Assembly: GCA_002729235.1 (NCBI GenBank)
Contig: PBTY01000090.1
Span: forward strand, 1-64,000
Length of the DNA: 64,000 nt
Direction: 5' to 3'
DNA from: Rickettsiales bacterium
GTDB lineage: Bacteria > Bacteroidota > Bacteroidia > Cytophagales > Cyclobacteriaceae
Shown here: in pieces, positions 16,901-26,367 of the stretch
Layout of the letters: every line of letters starts with the position of its first letter
Position numbering within the stretch: the stretch's first letter is position 1
Position numbers and translations under genes: made by a program
Notes under the pieces: generated by a model
Database searches by the model: none
What the model was told of the DNA's origin: nothing
What the model saw: only the letters and a program-made list of their open reading frames with translations

Positions 16901-18492
16901 GAAGCATACTATATCTAGCGCTATGCCTGCAACTGATCAGCCTTATTGGGCAATCCAAAGACTTTCAGGAAGAGGTACATGTTAGTGTCAATTCAACGAA
17001 TGTTTTAGTCGGTGAAACCTTAAACTTTTCTGGATTTGTTTATAGCAATACTTCCAAGAAACTAAGTCCGCTAAGTAGTGTGCTATATTTGGAATTGATA
17101 GACGAAAGTGGAAAGGCAATTCATCAAACAAAAATTGGCCTGCGAAATGGGTGTGGCTCTGGAAGTATTTACATTAATCCGGATTGGGCCACAGGCACCT
17201 ATCGATTGATTTCCTATACCAAATGGATGATGAATTATGATGCCTTCCATGAACAGCACCTTTTAATCTTCAACCCATACAATGGGGTTAAAAAGAATGA
17301 ATCCATTAATGGTAATCCCCTGAAGATTGAGGAGCAGCAATTGACAGAATTGGATACTTACTCTCCGCTCCAATCGGTTTCTTTGAGCCTTGGAATAATA
17401 GAAACCTCTACTCTATCCATCGCTATCCATAAAGTGAGTGACGTTTATTATGACAATCAAGTGACTCTTGAACATCAGAAGGTTTCTATGTCATCCTATG
17501 AGATTCTGCCTGACTACCGGTATGCGCAGGTACAGGGAAGAGTGCACGGTTCTAATCGTCTCGACAAGCTTAGAGTTATGATGACGATCAAAGGCACGGC
17601 GATGCAGGTGGCTACTACTCAGACAGATCACTATGGACGTTTCTGGATGAGTTATAACCCTGATTTGCTAACAAATGAAGCTGTAGCACAAGTTCAGGTT
17701 GAAGGTGATGGTATTGAAGATATCAATATCATTGAGGAGTTTTATCCATCACATGCATCACTAAATGAGTCCGTTACTTCATTAGACTCTTTAACTTCAT
17801 CAAATCTCATTACCAGAAGTATCAATAATCAGATACAGCAAGCATATAAAGAGCCAGTAACACTGGATGCTGACCTTAGAGCAATATATACTCAAGCAGA
17901 TGCCAAAGTTTACTATTTGGACGATTATGAACGTTTCCCTTCCATTAGAGACACGTTCATAGAATACATCTATTATGTTGGCGTATCCAAATCGGAGAAC
18001 AACTATAAGTTGAATGTGTTGTGTCCGGAACCTCCCGAGTTGAATGCATCCAACAAAGAGCCTCTGATTCTTCTAGATGGACTTGCTATCAGTGCAGAAG
18101 ATATCTTTAAGCAATCACCTAATGATATCGAGAAAATTGAGGTGATCCCTAACTATTATTTCATCAATGATGTGGTGTACAAAGGAGTGATTTCTGTTCA
18201 TAGTTTTGGTAGAAAAGAGCTAGAAGTTACATCCACTGGTAAGCGTTTTACATTGGCCAATTATCAACCTTATAAACCTCATGTTGATTCGCTCACACTG
18301 AAAGATCATTTACCCATGTATCAGCCATCCTTGTTTTGGGAACCAATTCGTAAACATAGCCATGGTGAATTAATTCTTGAGTTTTCCACATCAAGACTTG
18401 AAGGCACTTATCAGATATCGGTGAGAGGCATTACGGTCTTCGGCAAACCGGTGAATTTGGTGAAGTATATTAGGGTTTGCTCTTCTAATTGA
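16891..18492 (+). CDS. Exported macroglobulin-like protein of the TonB-receptor operon
   Basis: This 533-residue protein uses a TTG start inside the end of the DUF4249 gene and has a signal peptide (cleavage near LIGQS). The N-terminal 120 residues look like an MG2-type macroglobulin/Ig domain (ETLNFSGFVY, LYLELIDESGKAIHQTKIGL, TGTYRLISYTKWM), as in Bacteroidota proteins encoded near TonB receptors. The C-terminal part contains a plug-like or secretin-like stretch (EPLILLDGLAISAEDI, NDIEKIEVIPNYY), similar to the ligand-sensing plug segment of TonB receptors. It closes the operon. It is probably envelope located and may assist the receptor; precise role unknown. Confidence 0.8.
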   Translation: MGLRSILYLALCLQLISLIGQSKDFQEEVHVSVNSTNVLVGETLNFSGFVYSNTSKKLSPLSSVLYLELIDESGKAIHQTKIGLRNGCGSGSIYINPDWATGTYRLISYTKWMMNYDAFHEQHLLIFNPYNGVKKNESINGNPLKIEEQQLTELDTYSPLQSVSLSLGIIETSTLSIAIHKVSDVYYDNQVTLEHQKVSMSSYEILPDYRYAQVQGRVHGSNRLDKLRVMMTIKGTAMQVATTQTDHYGRFWMSYNPDLLTNEAVAQVQVEGDGIEDINIIEEFYPSHASLNESVTSLDSLTSSNLITRSINNQIQQAYKEPVTLDADLRAIYTQADAKVYYLDDYERFPSIRDTFIEYIYYVGVSKSENNYKLNVLCPEPPELNASNKEPLILLDGLAISAEDIFKQSPNDIEKIEVIPNYYFINDVVYKGVISVHSFGRKELEVTSTGKRFTLANYQPYKPHVDSLTLKDHLPMYQPSLFWEPIRKHSHGELILEFSTSRLEGTYQISVRGITVFGKPVNLVKYIRVCSSN

Positions 18493-18691
18493 ATTCGATA
18501 ATTCAAAATCTGCTTTTTAACACCAAAAGCGCATCCTATTAAGTAAAGTACTCACTCAACGTATTCACAATTACAGGAACAATTCAAATATCCGCAGCAA
18601 ACTCATCCGTTCCTGAAATCAAAACTCTGGTGACATATCACAAGAACATTTTGTTACTTTGTAATCAGTTTTAGAACCAAATATATCCCTA

Positions 18692-19210
18692 ATGCGTCGT
18701 AAAATTCCAGAATCTACACTTCCTAAGTTGAATCGATCAAAGTTAATTACACGAGAAGGAATGGATCGCCTGGTAGAGGAGCACAACCATTTATGGAAAG
18801 TAGAGCGACCAGAAACCACTAAGAAAGTTGCCTGGGCTGCTAGTCTGGGTGATCGCTCTGAAAATGCAGACTACCATTACAACAAAAAGCGTCTTCGTGA
18901 AATCGATAAGCGTCTAATGTACCTTCGAAGATGCATTGATGATTTCCAGGTAATCGACTACAATCCCCAACAGGAAGGCAAAGTGATGTTTGGGGCTTGG
19001 GTAGAAATTGAGAATAAGGAGAAAAAGCTCAAAAAACGCTTACGGCTTGTCGGATATGAAGAGTTGACAACCAACAAGGATTACATTTCCATGGACTCCC
19101 CTATGGCACAAGCATTGCACCATAAACAAGTGGGTGACGAAGTAGTTGTAGAAACCAAGATTGCTAATTTCACCTGGAAGATCAACAGTATTGAGTATGA
19201 GAAAGGGTAA
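18692..19210 (+). CDS. greB: Transcription elongation factor GreB
   Basis: This 172-residue protein (about 158 is usual) has a GreA/GreB N-terminal coiled coil at about 20-95, with the tip motif ASLGDRSENADY carrying the two acidic residues that stimulate RNA cleavage in backtracked RNA polymerase. GDRSENADY is the GreB form; GreA usually has GDLSENAEY. The C-terminal FKBP-like domain (about 100-172) ends with VGDEVVVETKIANFTWKINSIEY. The N-terminal 14 residues are a basic extension. It stands alone. A TTACTTTG element about 40 bases before the ATG is one base off the Bacteroidota -7 consensus. Confidence 0.93.
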   Translation: MRRKIPESTLPKLNRSKLITREGMDRLVEEHNHLWKVERPETTKKVAWAASLGDRSENADYHYNKKRLREIDKRLMYLRRCIDDFQVIDYNPQQEGKVMFGAWVEIENKEKKLKKRLRLVGYEELTTNKDYISMDSPMAQALHHKQVGDEVVVETKIANFTWKINSIEYEKG

Positions 19211-19215
19211 AAATG

Positions 19216-19257
19216 AGAAGCCCAGGAAGACTATACAAGTGCTTCACATGGGCTTCT
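19216..19257. terminator. Terminator-like hairpin between convergent genes
   Basis: AGAAGCCCA at 19216-19224 pairs with TGGGCTTCT at 19249-19257 around a 24-base loop. It lies just after the greB stop and before the stop of the convergent minus gene, so it may stop transcription from both sides. The long loop and the absence of a strong T-run make this moderate. Confidence 0.5.
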
Positions 19258-19273
19258 TCCAACCGTAAACCAA

Positions 19274-22267
19274 TCAATTAACTATTCGAATTCTTTTAGA
19301 TACTCTTCTACCTGCATCGGTTCGAACAATAACTGTATATAAACCTGGTTTGACATTGAGTCTTATCGTAACATCATGAGCCTGCTGATTTGAAAGCATC
19401 CTATGGTCTACTATTTTTCCAGCCATATCAATTACTTTCAGTTCGCTCATAGCCTTATCTCTTAAAGCCAGGTGAAGGTTTCCATTGATCACTGGATTCG
19501 GATAAACGACCAAATCATCATTTGTAAAAGTGGCTCCTAAAGTAATCGTGGAAAGCAAAACAGTATTGCTGGAAGACGAGGTATTTCCAGCTGCATCCTT
19601 TGCAACAACATGAAAACTTAAATTACGTCCAGCAGGAAGATCTTCAATCGTAATTGTTGTTTGTCCCGTAGAGTCTGAAGGATCATTGTCCTGGAAAACA
19701 ACGTATCGATTCACCCCTATATCGTCGAAAGATTCATCCCACTCTAAAGTAATGGAGGAAGTACTTGAATTAGAAATTCGAAGGTTTCCTGGAGTTGAAG
19801 GTGCTGTAATATCTTCAACAAACTCTTGCTCGGTTGTAATGCTGAGCACCTCACTACTTTCAGACCTATTTCCTGACTCATCCCGTGCTTCCACATAAAA
19901 ATTATAGGAGGTATTACTCATCAGTCCCTCAATGGTCATTTCTGTATCACTGGTTGAATCGATCAGTACTCCATCTTGATATATTAAGTAATCATTAACA
20001 CCTACATCATCGGTAGAGGCATCCCATTGGAAGGAAACAGTTGATGAAGTAGTTTCTAGCAACATCAAATTAGCTGGAGCTGATGGCGGGGTAAAATCCT
20101 CTTCCTCTGATGTGGTTGCCGTTATTTCGCTTCCAGATGAAGAATTACCAGAGACATCTCGTGCTATAATTTGAAAAACATATTCTGAATTGGCAGAGAG
20201 ATCGGATATCGTAATCGCTGTATTTCCTGTGGAATCCTCAGGAACTCCATCCTGTAATATTAAATAATCGTTGACTCCAACATTATCTGTAGACGCATCC
20301 CACTGCAATGACACTGTAGTTGCAGTAGTAGCTACCACCACCAGATTGGATGGAGCTGAAGGTGCAGTGGTGTCTTCTTCACCTTGTGCCAAGGTAGTTA
20401 AAGAAGCGGAATTGCTATTACCGGATAGGTTTCCAGCAACGTCTTTTGTCACCACATAAAACTCATAAGTCGTAGATGCAGCTAGGCCAGAAATATCCAA
20501 ATGCAAGCTACTGGTAGAGTCAACCACTGAACCATCCTGAAAGATTAAATATTCCAACACCCCTACATCATCTGTGGCCGCACTCCACTGAAGCGTCAGG
20601 CTATTACTTGCAATACTCGTTCCCGATAAGTTCGATATCACTTCTGGTGCGGTCTGATCATTGGCTGAATTGGCCCAGTCAAGCACCCCTCTTAGTTTAT
20701 GTGCCTCTTCAAGTGGTTGAGAGCAGGAAGTAACCATTCCGAAACAAGATTCCATTTCAGCATGACATGCTGAAGTAGAAGTGTAAAGAACGTTAGTAGA
20801 GGTAATCGACTGACGATCCCAGGCTTCCATATATCTCGCATACACTTGATACATCCGGGGATCATTATTAACTGCAGCTAACTGCTCTCCGGTAAGTCCG
20901 CCTCCTACGCCTCCTATTGACGTGGCAACAAAATGCTGTCCAGATTCATAAGTGACTACTTTCTTGTTGTACTGTTCTGCTAGATTGTAAAAAAGCGTAA
21001 TTGGATCATCTTTGTCATCTGGAGGTCCTGTGCTCTCTGTTCCATCCATTACGTTGAAAATGTATTCATCTATAGCATCAAAAATGGCATCCATATCTGG
21101 CCAGTTCTCTGTGATTAAATGAGAATCTCCAATGTAGGGTGCAATTGCAAACGCATCAAATAAGTCCATGTGCCCCATCCAATTAATGGCATCCACCATA
21201 TTTTCTGTTGGTCCAAAGTAACCAGACTGACAGCCTAGTACTCCGATCAGCCTATTTTGATCTTCTCCAAAGGCTTCATCGAAGAGTTGAAGTACCTGCG
21301 CTGAACGTGCCGCATACTTGTGCTGTGCCCATACCGATCCTTCCTCTCCATCTCCAGGGTATCCAGCTAGTCCTACTTCTTCCACTGTTTGATTTTCATG
21401 ATATTCATACCAGTAGTTCCAGCTGGACTCATTTGAGTATTCCACAATGACATTGCTTGAAGCATCTAATCTAGAGTGAATAAGATTCGCCAATTCAGTC
21501 ACATAGTTATCATCAGCCATAACGGGAACACAAATCCACAAATCAGATGAGGTTAAGTTGGCCAGATCAATCATGTGTTCGTATGCCGTTCCCCAATTGG
21601 TTGCATCATCATCACCTCCATAAGTAAATTGGGTTGTAGTAGGTCGGTCTTCCCAGTGTTGCACTGATGAACTTGGCACCATGGTCCACCACATAGGTCT
21701 TACCACATCGATAGGACTAGCGAATAAACCTAAATAGCAGTCGGTAAATTGATGTGGAGAGTCGTCATCATAGCCCGGGAGGTACATCCTCATGTTTCGC
21801 AAATGATCATCCGAATTGGTTGAATTGATTTGCATGTGCACATAAGACATGGGATTTGTTATTTCCAGAGTGTGTCCCTCTGCCGGACAAGCTCCACTAT
21901 ACTCGTAAGTATCAGAACCAACATGAAGTGTGAAATCACCTTCTCCATCCCACCGTATGGTGTAAGTTCCCAGGGTAAGGTTTTCACCAACATATACATT
22001 GGATATTGCTGGAAACCCTGTTAGCGGGTACCCATCACTATCAAAAGTAATATCATCGCCTCCAGAAAAGTCATCTGCAATTTTAAACAGGTTATTAAAA
22101 GCGATGGTATTGGTCCAGTTTTGAAGCTCCTGCCACTCTTGATTCATGCCTATGCGCGGCCAATCTTCATAGGCAGGTTGTGCACAGGTTTGGTGTTTTG
22201 TAAATACAAATGCGGTAATTAACAAAAGCCATTTCCATTTCAGATTAAACGTATCAGTTAGTCTCAT
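19274..22267 (-). CDS. Secreted glycosidase-like protein with four FN3 domains and T9SS signal
   Basis: This 997-residue protein has a signal peptide (about 1-29, ending TCAQ). The N-terminal domain (about 35-530) resembles secreted GH-like proteins often labelled cellulose-binding: an Ig-like beta part, then DVVRPMWW, DLWICVPVMADDNYV and VIVEYSNESSWNYW, where Glu after EYSN is a candidate acid/base. Four fibronectin type III domains follow at about 538-632, 633-724, 725-819 and 820-914. The final 83 residues (VVYPNPV ... GLYTVIV ... RIRIVN) are a Por secretion (T9SS) C-terminal domain, so the protein should be exported by type IX secretion. It is probably a surface or secreted polysaccharide-acting enzyme; the substrate is unknown and catalytic activity is inferred. 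Confidence 0.85.
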   Translation of the reverse strand: MRLTDTFNLKWKWLLLITAFVFTKHQTCAQPAYEDWPRIGMNQEWQELQNWTNTIAFNNLFKIADDFSGGDDITFDSDGYPLTGFPAISNVYVGENLTLGTYTIRWDGEGDFTLHVGSDTYEYSGACPAEGHTLEITNPMSYVHMQINSTNSDDHLRNMRMYLPGYDDDSPHQFTDCYLGLFASPIDVVRPMWWTMVPSSSVQHWEDRPTTTQFTYGGDDDATNWGTAYEHMIDLANLTSSDLWICVPVMADDNYVTELANLIHSRLDASSNVIVEYSNESSWNYWYEYHENQTVEEVGLAGYPGDGEEGSVWAQHKYAARSAQVLQLFDEAFGEDQNRLIGVLGCQSGYFGPTENMVDAINWMGHMDLFDAFAIAPYIGDSHLITENWPDMDAIFDAIDEYIFNVMDGTESTGPPDDKDDPITLFYNLAEQYNKKVVTYESGQHFVATSIGGVGGGLTGEQLAAVNNDPRMYQVYARYMEAWDRQSITSTNVLYTSTSACHAEMESCFGMVTSCSQPLEEAHKLRGVLDWANSANDQTAPEVISNLSGTSIASNSLTLQWSAATDDVGVLEYLIFQDGSVVDSTSSLHLDISGLAASTTYEFYVVTKDVAGNLSGNSNSASLTTLAQGEEDTTAPSAPSNLVVVATTATTVSLQWDASTDNVGVNDYLILQDGVPEDSTGNTAITISDLSANSEYVFQIIARDVSGNSSSGSEITATTSEEEDFTPPSAPANLMLLETTSSTVSFQWDASTDDVGVNDYLIYQDGVLIDSTSDTEMTIEGLMSNTSYNFYVEARDESGNRSESSEVLSITTEQEFVEDITAPSTPGNLRISNSSTSSITLEWDESFDDIGVNRYVVFQDNDPSDSTGQTTITIEDLPAGRNLSFHVVAKDAAGNTSSSSNTVLLSTITLGATFTNDDLVVYPNPVINGNLHLALRDKAMSELKVIDMAGKIVDHRMLSNQQAHDVTIRLNVKPGLYTVIVRTDAGRRVSKRIRIVN
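19526..20656 (-). repeat. Four tandem FN3-encoding repeats
   Basis: Four consecutive units of about 92-95 codons inside the gene above share TAPSAPxNL, WDASTDDVGV, YLIxQDG and DxSGNxS. Units 2 and 3 are the most alike, which points to local duplication. The number of units may vary between strains. Confidence 0.75.
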
Positions 22268-22423
22268 TGGTGTACTTAGTTTGTTTTGAACAACTGTACA
22301 TACCGATATCTCGAAATTACCCTACCAAGAATTTCAACTTTTTATTCAATGGGCGTTTTGAACCCGATAGATAAAGCTTAATAGATCAAAAACTAAAGAA
22401 TAGAAATGGTTAAAAATATGAGT

Positions 22424-22732
22424 CTAATCAACCTGTGCTAACCGTAATTTAATGCTGATAATGGTCGACAATAAAAATGTTCCTAGAGCAACTATGGCAC
22501 CACTTAAAGCCAACAATCGACCGTCCAATGAGCCAAGAAACCGATTCATTATAAAGAAAGCCACGACACCAAGAACCACATAAATCAGCGAACTAATCAT
22601 TCGTTTACCTACAGTCAGGTATCCCATTTTGGCATTCCTTTTCGTGAGAATATGAAAACCCAGATTGAGTCCAATTAGCGTTTCTAGTTGTATTCCGGTA
22701 GTTCGTTCTAACGAAGGGATGAAAAACAACAA
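22424..22732 (-). CDS. Small inner-membrane protein, start codon unclear
   Basis: About 102-114 residues with two or three hydrophobic segments. The annotated TTG at 22732 falls inside a hydrophobic stretch: the frame remains open upstream to an ATA codon at 22766-22768, which would add 12 residues (about IKSKEWLFFLIP) and complete the first membrane helix. That ATA overlaps the TAA stop of the phosphatase gene as ATAA. The real start may be the ATA or one of the near-cognate codons after it. C-terminal segments VVLGVVAFFIMNRFLG and ALGTFLLSTIISI are clear membrane spans. Not a family I recognise; co-transcribed with the PAP2 gene. Confidence 0.65.
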   Translation of the reverse strand: MLFFIPSLERTTGIQLETLIGLNLGFHILTKRNAKMGYLTVGKRMISSLIYVVLGVVAFFIMNRFLGSLDGRLLALSGAIVALGTFLLSTIISIKLRLAQVD

Positions 22733-22764
22733 AGGTATCAGGAAAAAGAGCCATTCTTTGGATT

Positions 22765-23349
22765 TTATTGCTTATTAAGCAAGTAGATCAACCCCACGAC
22801 AACTATTGTTATCAATAATCCACCAATAACATCCCCCAGGTAATGGCGAGCCAAATAAACTCTCGACGCCATCATCAAGACCACCACAATTGAAAAAGTA
22901 GGAATCATCCATTTCTTTCTCCAAACTAAAAAACTACCTAAAAGAAGTGCCGTTATAATTGCTGTGTGACCAGAAGGAAAGCCTTCCCTAGGGAGTTTTG
23001 TACTTCTCACTTTGGCCAGAATCTGCTCACCAAACAATTCAAAAAAGCCTTCAGGCTGAAGAGAGATTAGATCCTCCCCAGTTTCAAAACCAAAACTATT
23101 CAGTGTCGGATCGATATTAAGTGGTCTGGGATAGTCACTAGCCGATTTAAGTAAAAAGGACACCAAAATGGAGATAATCAAAAAGTTGGCAACGAGGATG
23201 CCCTTTCTGAAATCGAATCCCCCAATCAAGATATAAACCAGAATCGTACTGATGAGAAGATTTCCAAATATGGAAATACCCTCAAAAAAAGGATACCACG
23301 AATCTCCGAAAAACTGTTGTATTTGATGAACTGTTTGCGTTGTAAACAT
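22765..23349 (-). CDS. PAP2-family membrane phosphatase
   Basis: This 194-residue protein has five or six membrane segments. The three phosphatase motifs are visible: KSASDYPRP (KX6RP), GFPSGHT (PSGH, catalytic His) and SRVYLARHYLGDV (SRX5HX3D). Type 2 phosphatidic acid phosphatases of this type act on lipid phosphates such as undecaprenyl pyrophosphate, phosphatidylglycerophosphate or phosphatidate, at the outer face of the inner membrane. It is followed without a gap by the small membrane protein and preceded closely by the CHASE2 gene, likely one operon. Which lipid it uses cannot be told from sequence. Confidence 0.9.
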   Translation of the reverse strand: MFTTQTVHQIQQFFGDSWYPFFEGISIFGNLLISTILVYILIGGFDFRKGILVANFLIISILVSFLLKSASDYPRPLNIDPTLNSFGFETGEDLISLQPEGFFELFGEQILAKVRSTKLPREGFPSGHTAIITALLLGSFLVWRKKWMIPTFSIVVVLMMASRVYLARHYLGDVIGGLLITIVVVGLIYLLNKQ

Positions 23350-23376
23350 AGGCGATGATATAGAGTATTAAGCTAA

Positions 23377-24564
23377 TCAATGATCATGAATGAAATAGCT
23401 TTTGATCCCAAACTTCTTATAAACGATCACAGCTAGCGTTTCGTACAAATACAGGACATCCACGGAAATCAAAACAGTTATTAGTATAAGGGTAGCATTG
23501 ATCAAATAATGATGCATCTCATAGAAATAAAACAAGATGTAAATCAATACCACCGCGGTAAAGAACTGGATCACCTTAGCCCACAAGTGATACCACAAAT
23601 GCATTTTTACGAATAGAAACATGAATAACACAACATGGACGTAGCACACAATGAAATCCAGTAAGAAAGACTGTGCAACATGCATTTTATCAATGTATTG
23701 GCGATGCATATACATCGTCAGAATATTGGCATGAATGGTCAATCCATGCATGTCGGGAATACTCTTCCCTACCACTTCATGATTTAATGGAGTGTATTTG
23801 AAATCCTCTAGGTTGGAAGCATCACCCACGTAATTCCCCATGTATCCTATCAGAACTATCTTATCTTTAATTGCCTCAGGATCAAATTCTCCATAAATGA
23901 TTTGCTCTGCCTCATAGTCCATAAATTGTTTGTAAGTCCCGTAATAGTTGATGATCTCAGTTTCGTTTCCCCTTGCCTGAAGATCCTTAAAAGCACTGGA
24001 ATCATACATTTCCAGTATTTTACTAGTAAATGCCTCATCATAGTACTTCCCTTCATTAAAAAATGGCTGAATTTCTCGAATGGTTGAATTCAATGAATCT
24101 CCAGACACCAGATTAGCATAGGCATAGTTTAAATCACCAAAATATTCATTGGATACCAAAAGTGAAGGAGGATCGTCATCTGGATGCAGCACACTAGTCA
24201 CCACTACATTAGGCTTAGACAACTCCTCTCTTAAGAACATGTCTGATAAAGAATCCTTTTGCTGATAAAACATGATATCCACTCCAATCACTGCTGGTTC
24301 AGCCAGTTGCAAATTATACATGGCAGCAGCAATTCCGCCTCGATCGAGATTCCCAATGTTCACCATTACGATTTCAGAATTCATCGGCTTGTCCTTATCT
24401 GCCAGTTTGGAATAATAGATATCGGTGTATTTAAAATCCTTCATTAGGATTTTAATGGGATTCAGGAACTTGATATCATAAGGAAATACCGAGAAAAGTC
24501 CTAAAACGGCGAAAACCAAAATGGTGGCAAAAATGGACTCTATGAGTAACCTTGCATTAAACAT
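23377..24564 (-). CDS. CHASE2-domain membrane protein
   Basis: The frame opens at 24621, but the ATG at 24564 (MFNARLLIES) gives the expected short N-terminus before the first membrane segment, leaving 395 residues. After this segment a large periplasmic CHASE2-like domain follows (about 40-280: SEIVMVNIGNLDRGGIAAAMYNLQLAEPAVIGVDIMF, in part, and KIVLIGYMG, HGLTIHANILTMY near its end), then three C-terminal membrane helices. CHASE2 is an extracellular sensor domain usually joined to a kinase, cyclase or protease; here no cytoplasmic output domain is present, so it may signal through a partner. It lies 27 bases upstream of the PAP2 gene. Confidence 0.85.
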   Translation of the reverse strand: MFNARLLIESIFATILVFAVLGLFSVFPYDIKFLNPIKILMKDFKYTDIYYSKLADKDKPMNSEIVMVNIGNLDRGGIAAAMYNLQLAEPAVIGVDIMFYQQKDSLSDMFLREELSKPNVVVTSVLHPDDDPPSLLVSNEYFGDLNYAYANLVSGDSLNSTIREIQPFFNEGKYYDEAFTSKILEMYDSSAFKDLQARGNETEIINYYGTYKQFMDYEAEQIIYGEFDPEAIKDKIVLIGYMGNYVGDASNLEDFKYTPLNHEVVGKSIPDMHGLTIHANILTMYMHRQYIDKMHVAQSFLLDFIVCYVHVVLFMFLFVKMHLWYHLWAKVIQFFTAVVLIYILFYFYEMHHYLINATLILITVLISVDVLYLYETLAVIVYKKFGIKSYFIHDH

Positions 24565-24722
24565 AAGCAAAAAATTATTGGACCAATTTACCGAAACAAG
24601 GAGTATAGTTCGTCTTAACAATCAAAATTCATCAGTATAATGACAAGTTTATACTCAACGTATTGAATTTGCTTTAAACTCCAAATCAACTTATATTGAA
24701 TTGCAATTACCGCTTTTTGATT

Positions 24723-25487
24723 ATGTTCTTGAAATTACTCTTATTCACCATATTAAGTTTATCTTTCGTAAGTTTTGTTTGGAGCCAGATTATTGATATC
24801 CCTCAGGAAACCCTTTTTCTGAAAAAAGATTCGGAAATATGTCTGGCAGATTGTTACTCCGGCATAGTTCGAGATTCTTGTGCCTGGCTTGTAGACAATT
24901 CAAAGCTTAAATCAATTTATCAGCAAGGTGATTCAATCATTCTTCGTTCTAGAAGCAACCCGTACAGAAATGAATGTTTTATAGTTTCAAGAGATCAGTA
25001 TAGTTCATTATTATCTACAAAATCATCCAACATATCTTTTACCAACAATTCACCAACAGACTATAATGGATCAAAAAGAAAGTACAAGGGCAGTGGTTCT
25101 CCACGTGTACCCTTGTTTAGTAAAAAAACTCTTTCGAAATCAGTCTCTCCAATTGTACAATTTGGTGTGTCTATTGCTCCATTAACAATCATTAGTTCCA
25201 ATGAAAATAATTCAAACTATACAGATATCAATTTTTATGTGGCTAAATATGTTAGTCGCCAGCTTTTAATATACCCTTCATTAACCGCTGGCTATAAAAC
25301 CAACTTTGAAGGCAATAACTACTTTAATCTTGGTATTGGTTTAGCCTATCAATTGCCTTTCTCCAGAAATTTTGGCTTGGGAGTTAATTATGAGCATGTC
25401 CCATCCATCAAATCCCAGTTTCTACAAATGAGTCTTAATTACAACCTTTTTTATCTTTTGAAAAAACGAAAAACAAGAGGCTATTAA
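24723..25487 (+). CDS. Exported orphan with C-terminal barrel-like part
   Basis: The open frame begins at a TTG at 24696, but the ATG at 24723 gives a standard signal peptide (hydrophobic core then VWSQ), leaving 254 residues. Two Cys pairs lie in the first 60 mature residues (ICLADCYS, DSCAW). The C-terminal half has alternating strands ending in MSLNYNLFYLL, as in small outer-membrane barrels of Bacteroidota. I do not recognise the family. The next gene starts 11 bases downstream, so they form a two-gene operon. Confidence 0.7.
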   Translation: MFLKLLLFTILSLSFVSFVWSQIIDIPQETLFLKKDSEICLADCYSGIVRDSCAWLVDNSKLKSIYQQGDSIILRSRSNPYRNECFIVSRDQYSSLLSTKSSNISFTNNSPTDYNGSKRKYKGSGSPRVPLFSKKTLSKSVSPIVQFGVSIAPLTIISSNENNSNYTDINFYVAKYVSRQLLIYPSLTAGYKTNFEGNNYFNLGIGLAYQLPFSRNFGLGVNYEHVPSIKSQFLQMSLNYNLFYLLKKRKTRGY

Positions 25488-25498
25488 TTAGAAACTAA

Positions 25499-26338
25499 AT
25501 GATTGACAACCTTCATAGCGCAGTTCAGGACTCTACTTCCAGCTTTTTCAGGTATATCTCTATATCAATAAGTTTAAGCCTGACCATATTGGTGTTTTCT
25601 TTGTATACCAAGAATGATTATGGAAAAATGGTCTCTAAGGAATTAATGGCTCTCAAAATGATTGAAGATTCATATCAGTTTGGTGCCAATGACTTGGAGC
25701 TTTTGAAAAGAAAAACTGATTCCAAGATCAATGAATTAGATCTTGATAGAACCGAATATTTTGAATTACTCTCCAAAACAAATCCAGGTGACGAAGAGCC
25801 GGACTTATTGAATAACCTTAGAGATTACATAGATAAAATTTATTTCCAGCAATTACTGGAAAATAAGTCAGTTGTATTTGATCAAAATGATATGAACATT
25901 AGTGAACTGGGTTTAAATGTGCACATACACGACTATATACCACTAACATCATGTGTCCTTTTCGTCCTACTGCTTACATCCATACTGGTACTACTGAAGG
26001 GTAGTAATTACTTACAAGAAGCTTCGAAACTCAAAGAATATAACAGCAATGTATTTAGAATAGCAATTGGAGCTCCAATAAACAATCATCAACTCACTTT
26101 TTTTAAGATATTACTCTACACATGGTTATTCCTTCCTTCACTCATGTATGTCAGCACAGTATTAATTAATAATTACTATGAAATTTTCTTTACGGAGAAG
26201 CATTATTTGTTTCATGATCTTGGACGGCAAATTCGATACAAAGGGTGGGTGATGATTTCCGGAATAGTATTAATTCCCATTGTGTCTATCGTGCAAGCTA
26301 ATTTAGTAAGAAAATCTCTCAAGATAGTGGGTATCTAA
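25499..26338 (+). CDS. Orphan inner-membrane protein
   Basis: This 279-residue protein has one membrane helix near the N-terminus (about 18-36), a charged extracytoplasmic part (about 40-140), then three membrane helices (about 150-167, 200-222, 248-268). No motif is recognised. It follows the exported orphan with an 11-base gap and is probably made with it. The hairpin at 26350-26366 ends the unit. Confidence 0.7.
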   Translation: MIDNLHSAVQDSTSSFFRYISISISLSLTILVFSLYTKNDYGKMVSKELMALKMIEDSYQFGANDLELLKRKTDSKINELDLDRTEYFELLSKTNPGDEEPDLLNNLRDYIDKIYFQQLLENKSVVFDQNDMNISELGLNVHIHDYIPLTSCVLFVLLLTSILVLLKGSNYLQEASKLKEYNSNVFRIAIGAPINNHQLTFFKILLYTWLFLPSLMYVSTVLINNYYEIFFTEKHYLFHDLGRQIRYKGWVMISGIVLIPIVSIVQANLVRKSLKIVGI

Positions 26339-26349
26339 TCATCAGGTTT

Positions 26350-26366
26350 AACCACATTATGTGGTT
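26350..26366 (+). terminator. Intrinsic terminator after orphan pair
   Basis: AACCACA (26350-26356), loop TTA, and TGTGGTT (26360-26366) form a perfect 7-bp hairpin followed by a short T-run. It sits 12 bases past the stop of the plus-strand membrane protein and just before the stop of the convergent transglutaminase gene. Confidence 0.6.
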
Positions 26367-26367
26367 T

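Noticed and set aside
19526-20656. Repeated sequence considered as a CRISPR or mobile repeat
   Set aside because: The repeats are in frame and encode four fibronectin type III domains.
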